Shown: positions 1 through 10,405 of the stretch, piece after piece
Position numbering within the stretch: position 1 is the stretch's first letter
Layout: each line of letters begins with the position of its first letter
NCBI GenBank assembly: GCA_964036275.1
Contig: OZ038433.1
Coordinates: forward strand, 29,867,485 to 29,931,484
Direction: 5' to 3'
Origin: Litoditis marina
Lineage: Eukaryota; Nematoda; Chromadorea; Rhabditida; Rhabditidae
DNA length: 64,000 nt
Notes under the pieces: generated by a model
The model's input: the letters and a program-made list of their open reading frames with translations, nothing else
Database searches by the model: none
Told to the model about the DNA's origin: nothing
Made by a program: the position numbers and the translations under genes

Positions 1-744
1 ATTCGGGAAAATCGATGAAAAAGCGATCGAAAACCATGAAACGGTCACATCTCTCTCCCACGCGTTGGAGTAGAGTGGCTTGAAGCGATTTATGAGTTTT
101 CCTAAAGCTATTCGGTTCTCAAGTTATGGGGAACCCATTTAGTGTTTTTCACGCATACTTTTCCCGTTCTCTCATGTATGAACACGAAAAGGGACCACTA
201 AAAATTTGTAAAACTTTTTCACTATTCTCTAACAACGCCTAACGAGATCATGTACTTTGTTCGCTCTAATTCAACGTTTAACCATATTTAAAGAAAATCG
301 AGCAAAGTATTAACTCTGCCTACATTCCTCCGTACCTCTTATTCGTGCATTGAATTTACCCTCTCCTAAAAAACAACGGAGCTTCTGTTTATACTGGACA
401 GGACGAGCACATTCAGTAACCCAAGTAAAAATACAGTTTTAAAGCTGCCATACTGTTCTGACTTGTAGCCGTACATGTGTGTTTTCATCTTATTTCGATT
501 TGTGTATTCTGACAATAGATTGAAGTAGAAAATTTATTGAATCACAACTGAGTTCAAAACACGATGGAAAACAGATTCGAATCTCCGGTGCGAAAAGTAT
601 GAATGGTGCACATTCATATAAGTTTAAAATCCAAAACGTCCTGGTGACACAAATACACTTTGTACAAATAAGTGTCTAATATGGTGGAAAAAGTTATTGT
701 TTTCCTCGATCTTCCTTTAAAATTGTTGTTTCCAGAATAGCGTG
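1..744. other. 5' flank, no gene recognised
   Basis: No open frame, splice-bounded exon or repeat that I recognise lies in this A/T-rich stretch. It is the upstream flank of the methyltransferase gene that starts at 745 and may hold its promoter. A TTTCCAG acceptor ends at 735, ten bases before the start codon, as expected for an outron used in trans-splicing or a 5' UTR intron. Confidence 0.5.
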
Positions 745-3700
745 ATGCGTGTGACCTTCCCGCTCGTCCTAGCTATCCTCTCCCTAGTCTCTTTTGTTCT
801 ATTCCTCTTCGCGAAATCTATCTGGCATCCATTGTCATTTATGGAAGTGGGTTTTGTTGTGGAGACTGCTTGGTAAAATGATATGAACGTATACAAATTG
901 GAAAGAATCCAGGCCTAATTACTTCCTTTCACTCTGAAACTTACGAACAACTACATTTGAACCATTGACGTTTGACTATTTGGGTGTGGTCTCAAAAAGA
1001 GGCAGACAGAAACTTAATTATGAAAAGGATGCTCAAGAAATACTGGTTGATGTTGATACCCTTTTTAATACGTTCGGACACACCTAATTTGCATACTGTG
1101 GAGATGTTTCAGTCATAATGGGCGCAAGCCACGCTACGTTTAGGTAGCCCGGGGTACCTAAAACACCTTTTCATTCAGCCCCACCCCCCTTTGAAGACAA
1201 ATAATCACGCCAACTGTGCGTTTTGTGAAAATATCATGTTTCTGAATACCGTGTAGTTAAAAATGATAAATGATCAGTACAATTTCGAAGGAGTCCAGTC
1301 TAAATCACTCCCTTATCTGGAATTTATGACCAACAAAAACTGTCAGAAACAAAATGGAATTCAGTGTTGGGCGTGATAGTTGGTTTTATATTGCCCTAAA
1401 TACGAGACAACGCCTAAATTTTGTTCGAAAATTCTTCCGCGTTAACTACCTACAAGAGCAAGAGAGCGGGATGTTCTGTCAAACATCTTCGGAGCGAATG
1501 AGATAATGATCTTTCGGCCGAAACAATATAAATGACAACAAGTACCAAAAGCAGACATAAAACGAGTAGTTGATTACAGCGTAAAGTCTAGTAAATGAAT
1601 TATATTCCAGAAAATGGAAAAGTTGCGCGAGAGCCGAGAATGTATTCGGAACGATGTGAAAAATATGAACGTAAAGCAGGTTTGTGTTTTGAATTTTAGT
1701 TGTTATCTTAATATACATCCTTAGTGTATTCATACATTCCAATGTTTATATTGTATTCCTATCCTCAAGTGTATGGCACGTTGTTATTCAGTTGTAAACA
1801 TATTTAGTCTGTTACACACTACTACGAGATACACTTTAACCTTTTACAGTACATTGTTCAAACTTTTCGGCGTGGAACTGTAATAAATCAACGGATGAAA
1901 CGGAGTAGAGCAAACATTCAATCAATAAATCAATAATCAATTTGTGTTGCAGTTTTGGAATTCGATAGTGGAAACAGTGAACCGTTGCTCACAGCTGGGG
2001 TATTTAGAGTACAAAAAATACGCGAACTTGGATGAGACGAAAATACATCTACCTTCTCAGCAGGAGGTATATATTGCTATCATTTCACAAACGGAACTTG
2101 GCAGAGAGCCAAACTAATTTTCTACTTTTCTATTTTTCAACACCTTGGCGTTTTTTAAAAACTTTGTAAGCTACTCTTCATTTCTATCGCAACGCCCACT
2201 TAGTCCAACTAGCTAAGGACGGTTTCCATAAAAATAATTCTCTCATATAGTCTATTAGACATTTTCGCATTCGGTCATGAGTGGTGACGATTAAGCTTAA
2301 ACACATTGAGCGGATGTCTCTGAGTAAAAACTGTATGAGTTATTTCTTTTCAAATTTTCACAAAGATAGTTTGTTCTCATAAACTACCCATTGTGACACT
2401 TTGAACTTGTTGTTGATGTTCTGACTTGAGTTATCGTAGCTTAATGCCTTCGAGCTTAAAGAATCCGTCCCGCTTTAATTTTGACATCTGAGTTAACAAT
2501 CTGACCCTATGGCAAATTGAAAACCATTATCAAAAATATATACTTTCCTAACCCTATCTTGCTTCGTTTTCTCAGAAAAGCGGCTTACGTAATGACACCG
2601 ATAGGGGGGTTGCGTATGGGGTATGCTCAAAATAGCCTATAGAAGTGCAAAAATGATTTTAGAACACTCTATCACATACGACTACACAATTAGAGACTAA
2701 AAAATGAAAATAAATTTGGATGTAAATGAACCAAGTCAAATTGCGTCACAGTGAAAATGTTCATGCCCCATTCTTTATTGCTTGACGTTATGAAAATTGT
2801 ACAGTTTTTCAATCAGAAAGTTGTTTCATGGTCTTTAGGAAGACAATAAGAAACTTTTTTGAGCTTTTCAAATTTTTCGTGAAACTCAAATTATAGCGGA
2901 ACGGATTCTTTAATCGTAGGCCACTCCGGTTATAGTGTAACTACCTTCTGAATAGATATTCGACCAGCGAGAGTGTACCGTGGTAACCCTGGGAGTAGGT
3001 CATGACATACGTGCAGAGCAGAAACTGAAAAAAGACTTCCCGGCTTGCTCATTTTTCGGAGCTGATCCTACCAAAGAAATCAACGAACCCATGTATCAAG
3101 AGGTTCGTTTGTTAGTAACTAACTTTAGTGCACGTTCAAAATACGAGAGATAAATTTCGTAAAGCGGTGTATCCTGTTAGTCAATTGCACGGTCACGTGA
3201 AACTTGTTGAACACAGCAGAACTCAGAAACGTGCAATAACAAAGTGCACTGTTTAAACTGCCAACTTTAAGTGACTTTTCAATTTACTTCTAGTATTTTT
3301 CATCATCAGACGTTCACCACCTTTCACAAGTTCCTGCTATGTGTTATCAGAAATGGCCTTTCTCGAACTCAAAACTTGGAAACCTGTCCAAAATACAAAC
3401 CTTGAGCGCAGAAAACATACACTTTCTCGAGAATTGTGGTACTCGAGCTTCATTTCAGATAGGGAAGTTTTTCAATACAGCCGTTGGAGGTCATTCTGGA
3501 GATTTTCAAGCACGTGTCATGACAAGTAAGCCAGTTTAGGAGTTTGTGAAAAGGGGAGAGAAAGAGAGAAAAAATGGTGAAGAGAAGAACATAAAAAGGA
3601 AAGAAGTTCGTATTCTGTAAACAGAATTGGTTCAACCTTCCGGTGTTCACGAAGAAAGGGGCTTAACAAAGTGGCAGTTGTATCTTTCATCGCAGCTGTG

Positions 3701-6253
3701 ATTGCCATTCTCAACTGAAGAACAGTGGGATTAAACTACAAACACCATCTTCGTCAAACTACAGACATCCCACGTTAAATGTTACTTTACAGGCGTATAT
3801 CTGGATAAGACTGTCCCTTTCAAACAGTTCTATCAGTTCCTCGAGGAAGATGTGCAGAGAAAGGCGGGTTAGATTGACCAACACTAGTTGTATGACGTAC
3901 AAATTGTGGAAGGCAGTCTTTACCATATTGGGAAACGCTACTTGCATTTAAAACAGCACGTTCATGTGGACCGATCGACCCTGTTTCAGCGGTCCTTTGA
4001 ACTGCAATTAGAAATGTTTTGCAGTTTGAAGGACTGAAGCGTTGGGATTGGACCACATAACTACGGTACATGAAACTCACGCAGTATAACGACAGTAGCA
4101 TTTTCCATCCAAACAGTAAGTAAACAAAAATAAGTTAATCTAAATGAACCTCAAAACACTACACAATTTTGTGCAGAGAAATAACATGAAAAATAAGAAT
4201 ACTAAATGATTCAGCGTGTGGACCAGGCTTTGATAGACATAGAGGGTGCCGAATACGACCTCCTCCCCCTACTTCTGAAGGCTAATCGACCAGAAGGCTA
4301 CACTATTTGTCAGGTAGGAAGTAACGATGAATGAACGTGTTCTGAATGACCAACAATCCGTTGTAGTTCGATCTCAGTGCATATATGGTATAAAAGACAC
4401 TAAACATGTGCGATTTCAATGGAGTTGTTTTCTTTGTTGACCCAGTCCTAAGGCCTGAGGGATACGTAATTGTTCCATGGTACCAGTGTGACCTCTCTGT
4501 TTCAAGTACGTTTTTGTGTTTGTATCAGAGTGCTTTCCAACCTCCGAACAAGTTATGGTTTGTTCTACCAACTTATAACCTTCTAGGACCCTAACTTTCA
4601 GGTCATTGGTATGCTGGCGATTTTGATTTTCGCTCAATTTCATTAGGGTCTTTTGCACCTTTATTTCTACAACTCCGAAAATTTGGAACCAAAATAGTAA
4701 ACTACCCATGAGAAAAGGCGTACTAAATATTTGACCGATTACTGTAGAAGGACATTGATTGGTGAAACAGAGTATAACATACCGACATTACTAGTTATTG
4801 TCACTTATGCTATTTTTCGTCCTTCCAAAAGAAAAAGATTCGGTGAATAAATGGCTGATGAATGATGACAGTATGATGTTTATCGTTAATCGTTCAGTGC
4901 TATTACTGAAATTACGATTCACACAATAGCTATATAATCTGATGTGAGATTGCACAGCAAACCCCAACGGATTGAATACACGGAACAATAGTCAACTTAC
5001 AGAGAAAATGGAGTCAAACTATAAAATAAATTACAGAAAGATATATATTTCAGATCAATATCGAAATTCATCGGGATTCTCTGCAAAGAAAGACTGTCTT
5101 CCGCGACTTCTTCTTCGACATGATCGCCGAAAATGAGTTTGTTCCCTTGAAAACGGACACACTGGGAGGACATATCAGGTAGATCACACGGATTGGGGAA
5201 TTACGGTCAATTCAGAATGATTCAAATTTCTGTGATTGGCCAGGCGAGAGAGCACACAGTTAAAGAAGGACGATTATGTGGACCGATCCCGTGTCAACGG
5301 TCCTTTAAACTGCAATTAAAAAATGTATTGCAGTTTGAAGGACTGAAGCGTTGCGATTGGACCACATAATCGTCCTGCTTCAACCTAGGGCGCCCACGTG
5401 CTGAGACAGTCTGCGTCTCTCGGACCTGCATACTCTCTCGTCGAGTTCAATACAAAAGTGGCAACTCAGAACGATTAGCGCCAATTTTTTGCAATTGGCC
5501 AGCTACCAAAACGAGAGCATGCGGGTCAATGAGGCGCAGACTGGCTGGGACAGTCGGTGTCTCTCGGATAAAATAGTGGCTGGCCAATTGGCTGCGAATT
5601 GTCTGAGAACATGATGTAGTCGTTGCCAACGGAAAAGCAGGAGCGTACTGTACATTTGACTTCCCGCTGTGTACGCACTCATGTTTTCGATTCCAAAGCT
5701 TGCCTCTTATGTGCTCCAAGAGCGCAGTGGTAAGCTCCCTGCTACGAAACTTTTGCTCGCAGGTTCGACTCCGTCGAGAGACAGAAATTTATAAATTTGG
5801 CACTCACTATAGAGCCGAGGCTGGCGAACAGCCAACTCACCTACGTATCTCGAATTGACGCACTCTCTGCTGGAAAATAATCTAGAACCTCTAACCTCGT
5901 AGTGCCTAATCAACGTGCCTAATCAACCGGACCTTCACTTCATTTCTTGAAAATAATGAAGAATCTATAATTTATTTCTGAGGCCGTATGCATGAACTTT
6001 TTCCGACCTCTGTATCTTCACCTGCATCTTATTTTACGTGAGAGAGAGGGAGTTAGACAGAGAGAGAAAACAAGCGAGATGCAAGATGAAGGAGATTTAG
6101 TTATACAAGATTATAGAAATAGAGGGAGGGAGACTTGACTCTTCATTCGTGTCCAAGTTACATCATTTACATGTCCCAACCTTCAGGTTGTATCTCTTCA
6201 ACTATGCGGACGTGCATTGCCAATCTCGATATTTGGTATCCGATGTTGACTAA
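745..6253 (+). CDS. FkbM-type (Methyltransf_21-like) methyltransferase, membrane-anchored, 8 exons
   Basis: Exons: 745-846, 1953-2066, 2956-3102, 3459-3525, 3793-3863, 4215-4313, 5054-5178, 6187-6253; 263 aa, one frame throughout. Residues 1-25 are a basic-then-hydrophobic signal anchor, so the domain probably faces the secretory lumen. Exon 3 carries VTLGVGHDIRAE (about 82-93) and FFGADP; exon 4 has FFNTAVGG; exon 6 has the hallmark IDIEGAEYDLL (about 174-184). This order matches the large nematode family of FkbM-domain proteins, putative SAM-dependent methyltransferases whose substrates are largely unknown. Exon 5 ends in a GC rather than GT donor (AAG then GCGGGT); only this choice keeps frame with exon 6, and the minus-strand paralog has GTGGGT there. 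A paralog on the minus strand (37.6-43.7 kb) shares most exon boundaries. AATAAA follows the stop by about 40 bases. Family call confident; first exon is inferred from the paralog's similar first exon. Confidence 0.82.
1090..1160. repeat. Short palindrome inside dispersed repeat
   Basis: GTTTAGGTAGCCCGGGGTACCTAAAAC-like palindrome centred near 1151, with flanks resembling those around the palindrome at 11152-11177 (GCATAC and TTTCATTC blocks). Lies in intron 1 of the methyltransferase gene. Confidence 0.5.
3177..3285 (-). repeat. TCACGTGA-type ~100 bp element, copy 1
   Basis: GGTCACGTGAAAC followed by AACACAGCAGAACTC and an AAAGTGCAC block, ending near AAGTGACTT. The same order, or its reverse complement, recurs seven more times in the window. 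Probably a small non-autonomous DNA element (MITE); it sits in intron 3. Confidence 0.6.
3952..4064. repeat. ACGATTATGTGG palindrome family, copy 1 (diverged ends)
   Basis: Palindromic ~110 bp unit: CATGTGGACCGATCG on the left and GATTGGACCACATAA on the right, with inner arms GTCCTTTGAACTGCAAT and GCAGTTTGAAGGACT. Lies in intron 5 of the methyltransferase and has a near-identical counterpart at 22879-22991. Confidence 0.8.
5265..5381. repeat. ACGATTATGTGG palindrome family, copy 2
   Basis: Starts GAAGGACGATTATGTGGACC and ends with the inverted GGACCACATAATCGTCCTGC. The left inner arm has the CGTGTCAACGGTCC form, the right the AAGCGTT form. Intron 7 of the methyltransferase; duplicated at 24188-24304. 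Confidence 0.85.
5400..5616. repeat. Dispersed repeat with GGCCAGCTAC and CTCTCGTCGAG blocks
   Basis: Contains CAATTGGCCAGCTACCAAAACGAGAGCAT-like and CTCTCTCGTCGAGTTC blocks, also present at 14408-14560, 24305-24539 and 32274-32412. It directly precedes a SINE here and at 24540. Nature unknown. Confidence 0.5.
5617..5812 (+). mobile_element. tRNA-derived SINE, copy 1
   Basis: Begins TAGTCGTTGCCAACGG and ends TTGGCACTCACTATAG. Inside are an A-box-like GCGCAGTGGTAAGC and a B-box-like AGGTTCGACTCC, about 40 bases apart, as in RNA polymerase III promoters of tRNA-related SINEs. Intron 7 of the methyltransferase; duplicated at 24540. Confidence 0.72.
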
Positions 6254-6291
6254 GGTTGGACAAAAAGTGCAACAGATTTATTTTTCATGTA

Positions 6292-6297
6292 AATAAA
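6292..6297 (+). terminator. Polyadenylation signal AATAAA
   Basis: AATAAA about 40 bases after the methyltransferase stop codon, a normal nematode 3' UTR distance. The same motif is kept at 25197-25202 in the duplicated pseudogene. Confidence 0.6.
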
Positions 6298-6580
6298 GCG
6301 TTTATATTTGAATCAGCGATTAATTTAGCTTAGCGAATTTTTGAGTACAAGTGAAAAAAAGTTATGAGAGTGTTGAATCATTGAAACTGGGAGAACACAA
6401 TTGTAAAGAGATTTTCCGAATCGTTTACTGTTCTGCTTTCAAATACTCGTTTGGTATTTATTTCAGTACAGCGACGATTAGGTCAAATGTTACCATATTC
6501 GATCTATCAACACTTTCCATGAGATATTATGTAACCATTCACTGAAAGGTTTTGTGATGTGCACTAGAAGTAAATACAGT

Positions 6581-6690
6581 AGTCAGAGTCACGTGAAGTT
6601 AGCGTTCTAATGAGGAATCATGCACTTTGTCATTGCTCATTTCTGAGTTCTGCTGTGTTAAACATGGTTTACGTGACTGTCTAATTAACT
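6581..6690 (+). repeat. TCACGTGA-type element, copy 2
   Basis: AGAGTCACGTGAAGTTAGCG, then GGAATCATGCACTTTGTCATTG and a TTTACGTGACTG end. Counterpart at 25486-25585. Confidence 0.65.
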
Positions 6691-6964
6691 AATTATACCA
6701 CTTGTGGACGAAAACACCAACAATTATCTGGGAAACTCATGGTTCTTCTGTGTACTCAACTTTTGAGTGAACAATTTCGTCCTATGGCAAAATATGTTTG
6801 TTTCATATTAACACTCTGGAACAACTTCGGAGAAAATTGAAGATGAGAAAGAACTTTAATGGAAATGTGAATGCAAATTCATACTCCGTTCGTTATTCAT
6901 TTATTTCAATGCACCCCTTCAAGCAGAACTGAAAGTATGGAGCAAAAAAACATCCCAACATTAA

Positions 6965-7065
6965 AGAAAAACGATTATGTGCTCCAATCTCGACTCTTCA
7001 GTACTATAAACTGCAATACATTCTTCAAGGACTGACGCGCCGAGATTGGAGCACAGAATCGTCCC
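6965..7065. repeat. ACGATTATGTGG palindrome family, copy 3 (variant)
   Basis: AAACGATTATGTGCTCCAATC at the left and GATTGGAGCACAGAATCGTC at the right; shortened loop relative to the other copies. Counterpart at 25868-25970. Confidence 0.75.
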
Positions 7066-7450
7066 AACTTAAGTTGAAGAAAGGTGATTAAAATCCGAAG
7101 CATATCAAATGGTGACATTTTCATTCAAAGAAACAGTCATTGAGCAAGATATACATATTTTTGCCTGGCAAACTTCGTTTCCAGTGTAGGTTTTCCTTCC
7201 AATACAAGTTACATGGCTATCACAGAATTTGGAAGCGTGATACATCATTAGTATATACCTCTATATGACGCCAGAACGTCCGCCGATTCTTGATTCGAAA
7301 AAATAGTACACTGAAACGAACTTTTTATTATTATTATTAATGAACTTTTTATTATTGTTATTATTATTAAACGTTTGCTGAACTTGTTCTAGCATGAGGC
7401 AATCGTGTATCTATTAGAGGTCGAGTGCGACCAGAACCACAACACAGAAT

Positions 7451-8038
7451 CACTCGAAAACTTTCGAGTCGAACTCGAAACTCGAAAACTCGAAATTTCT
7501 CAAAACTTGAAAACTCGAAATTTCTCAAAACTTGAAAACTCGAATTTTTCCAAAATTCGAAAACTCGAAAACTCGAAATTTCCCAAAATTCGAAAACTCG
7601 AAAACTCGAATTTTTCCAAAACTTCGAAACTCGATAACTCGAAAACTCGAACACTCGAAAATTTTGAATTTTGAACGCGAAAACTCGAAAGTCGAAATTT
7701 CATACTCGAAAATTGGACTTTTTGGGTTCAAAAACACTCATAACTCGACTCGACTCGAAAAAACTCGAAAATTGTCGAATCGAGTCGAACTCGAAACTCA
7801 AAAACTTGAAATTTCCCATAACTCGAAATTTCCCAAAACTCGAAAATTCGATAACTCCATTTTTCCTCAAACTCGAGAACTCGAAAACTCAAAACTCGAA
7901 ATTTCCCAAAACTCGAAAACTCAAAAACTCGAAAACTCGAAAACTCCATTTTTCCTCAAACTCGAGAACTCGAAAACTCAAAACTCGGAATTTCCCAAAA
8001 CTCGAAAACTGGAAATTTTGAACTCGATTAACAACCCT
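7451..8038. repeat. ACTCGAAA minisatellite with TTAACAACCCT end, copy 1
   Basis: Nearly 590 bases of imperfect CTCGAAAA and AAATTTCCCAAAA units. The right end GATTAACAACCCT matches the terminus of the shorter family members at 50775, 56011 and 59931; the left AGGGTTGTTA end is not visible. Several long frames rich in Lys, Glu, Asn, Ser and Arg cross it but are products of the repeat. Confidence 0.8.
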
Positions 8039-8392
8039 AATATTGATACATGTATACTTTGTTTCATTCTCACTGATATTCATTTGCATCGCGCGAAGAT
8101 TTTCGGATGAATATTTTCCTGAGCAAACATGAGTATTCTGGGAACTTTTATGTTTTCGTGTTTTTATGAAACAGAACAACCCCAAAAGAACTTTTGCAGT
8201 TTTGTTTAAAAAATCCAGTTTATGCAAGTCTCGCACTGTCAGTCGTTCGGGCGCTTCGAGAGCCCAGAATCCATAACTATAGTTCACATGAATCTATAAT
8301 TCGAATTGATAACTCAATAAACACCCTAGTTTCAACTCAACTCGCGTACCCTTCCCACTGTTATTCATTCTCAACTACACCAGTTCCACTTT

Positions 8393-8555
8393 GTCGAGGT
8401 TGATTGAGTAATAGTTCTTGACGTTCTTAAGGTATGCTTGTGGGGATCTAGACTGACCTCAGACTCAAAGATATGTCGAGGTTGATTGAGTGATAGCTCT
8501 TGACGTTCCTAAGGTATGCTTGTGGGGGTCTAGACTAGACTCAAAGAAGTTACCG
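8393..8555 (+). repeat. 82 bp tandem repeat, about two units (copy A)
   Basis: Units begin at 8393 and 8475 with GTCGAGGTTGATTGAGT and contain GGTATGCTTGTGGGG. The duplicated locus at 27436 has six units, so unit number changed after the duplication. Confidence 0.85.
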
Positions 8556-8844
8556 CGGTCATAACAGGATGCGTGTTATAACTGCCCTGCTCTCCCTAGG
8601 TAGCACTATTCTATCTCTAGGTGCCACTATCCTAATCGTCGAATAGAGTATTATGATATAATTAAGGAGGCGGGGACAAGCGTTGTGAACGCAAGAAACG
8701 CAATGCTATTCACAATCATTCCTCTCCATCCGACAGTTGTTATATTGTTATCCAACTGAAGGCATATTTATTTTATCTGGTTTCTTTATCTAATCGGTTC
8801 TTAGTAACCATTTTCAACATAGTAGGTGACCTTTAGGTTGGTGA

Positions 8845-9002
8845 ATTGTATACCTGGCCGGGTTTTTAGGTAACCTCACCCTTTCTGGTAACCCCTTTTC
8901 ACGTTACCTCGAGGGTAACCTGAAGGTAACCTGAACCAAAAACCGGTTAACCTCTAATTCGAAAAAGGATTGGGTTACCTAAAAACCAGGTTGGCCATAC
9001 AA
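8845..9002. repeat. GGTAACC palindromic element
   Basis: The left end GTATACCTGGCCGGGTTT is inverted at the right as AAAACCAGGTTGGCCATAC. The interior holds many GGTAACC or GGTTACC words. A second related block lies at about 9205-9345, and a shorter one at 28225-28315. Confidence 0.65.
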
Positions 9003-10154
9003 TCGGCCCTGTAAGTAAGTAAAAACCGACGTTCGCTTTTGTTCAAACTAAAATTGCTAAATTTTGGGGTGGATTAGAAGCTAACTTCGTAACCTATTTT
9101 TCATTGTACCTCAACTAAAGGCATATTCATTTTATAAGGTTTCTTCATCTAATCGGTTTTCGATAACCGTTTTCACCTTAGTAGGTGACCTGTAGATAGG
9201 TGAGTTTGATAACTAACCGGGTTTTTAGGTAACCTTTTTAGGTAACCCCCCCCCCCCCTTTGGGTAACCCTTTTTCACGTCGAGGGTAACCTCAAACAAG
9301 GTTACCAAAAAAGAATAGGGCTACCTAAAAATTGGCTTTTGTTCGAACTAAAATTGCTACATTTTGGGGTGGATAACTTCGTGAACTGTTTTCCATTTTA
9401 CTTGTGCACCTTCATCAATAGAACGACTACGTAGTAATAAACGGATTTTCGACAACCAAACTGCACAGAACTTTCGGGGTGAAATATACAGTTCGGCTGA
9501 GACATTCAGGCGCGAAATGAGCCGGCGAGCGAGAGAATAGTGATACAGTTTTTTTTCATTCCTACTGAGACTCCTACAGTAAGATCACAAAACTTCCAGC
9601 CTGTTTACCCATTCTTTTGAATTCAAATATACAATAAAGATTTAATATATTACGTCACGTGAACATCATCAAAATTGCTTACAATTTTCGGAATCGAATC
9701 TGACCACCAACAAAAGTGTACTGTAAGAGTCTCAGTGGGAAAGATGGCGACTATGATATATTGAGGCGTGTCTAGAACTAGTACGTTAGTTGTGGTCTTA
9801 GTTCGCTATTCCACCTGTAGGTACTGACAAAATTGAGTTCTCTAGTGTTTATCATGTTCTACGTGACTCTGATATGGACCAACAGTATAGGAGTGTCACT
9901 GGGATTGTTGAAAAAACATGTCCCACCAGTATATAGCCTATAAAAGTTACAAATTGGTCACCCTGATAGTTTACATCAATCTTAGTGACACTCCTATACT
10001 GTTAGTCAATTGCAAGGTCACGTTAAAACTTCTATATATCCGTTTATCTCTCTCGCTTTGTTTCTTTAGTCTGCCCTCTTCTAATTTTCTTTCATGTTCC
10101 CGCCTCACTCTCTCTCTCTTTCATCGTCCTTCTTAACTGTGCAAAATAGTGACT

Positions 10155-10347
10155 GTAGTCGTCGCCAACGGAAAGGCGGGAGGGTACGGTAAATCTCACT
10201 TTCCCCTGTGTACGCACACATGTCTTCCATTCCAAAGCATTCCTGTCACATACTCTAATAGCGCAGTGGATAGCGGCGTTAACGAATCTTTTGATCGCAG
10301 GTTTGATTCTGGTGAGAGACATGTATTTATAAATTTGGCACCCACTA
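10155..10347 (+). mobile_element. tRNA-derived SINE, copy 2
   Basis: GTAGTCGTCGCCAACGG at the left; AGCGCAGTGGATAGCGG and GCAGGTTTGATTCTGG boxes; ends near TTGGCACCCACTAAA. It lies about 50 bases upstream of the exon 1 acceptor of deacetylase A and is absent from copy B. Confidence 0.7.
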
Positions 10348-10405
10348 AATTTTATTTTGACCCGCAGGAATTCTTCATTCTTTTCTTAGTATTTCCAGAT
10401 TATCG

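Larger units (their letters stand above)
6254..10405. other. 4.1 kb spacer between methyltransferase and deacetylase A, repeat-filled
   Basis: No gene recognised. AATAAA at 6292-6297 is a likely polyadenylation signal for the methyltransferase. The spacer holds repeat copies listed separately, a TTATTA microsatellite at 7326-7368, and a pair of GGTAACC-rich palindromes. Up to about 9.46 kb it is nearly identical to 25.16-28.44 kb, then the two copies become unrelated until deacetylase exon 1. Confidence 0.7.

Noticed and set aside
3820..4101. 93-codon minus-strand frame, repeated at 22708-23025
   Set aside because: It lies over the palindromic repeat and is duplicated only because the segment is duplicated.
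7367..8287. Several overlapping long open frames (up to 190 codons) on both strands
   Set aside because: They are translations of the CTCGAAAA minisatellite and give K/E/N/S/R or F/S/R/V repeats in every frame; the equivalent frames at 26.3-27.2 kb behave the same way.
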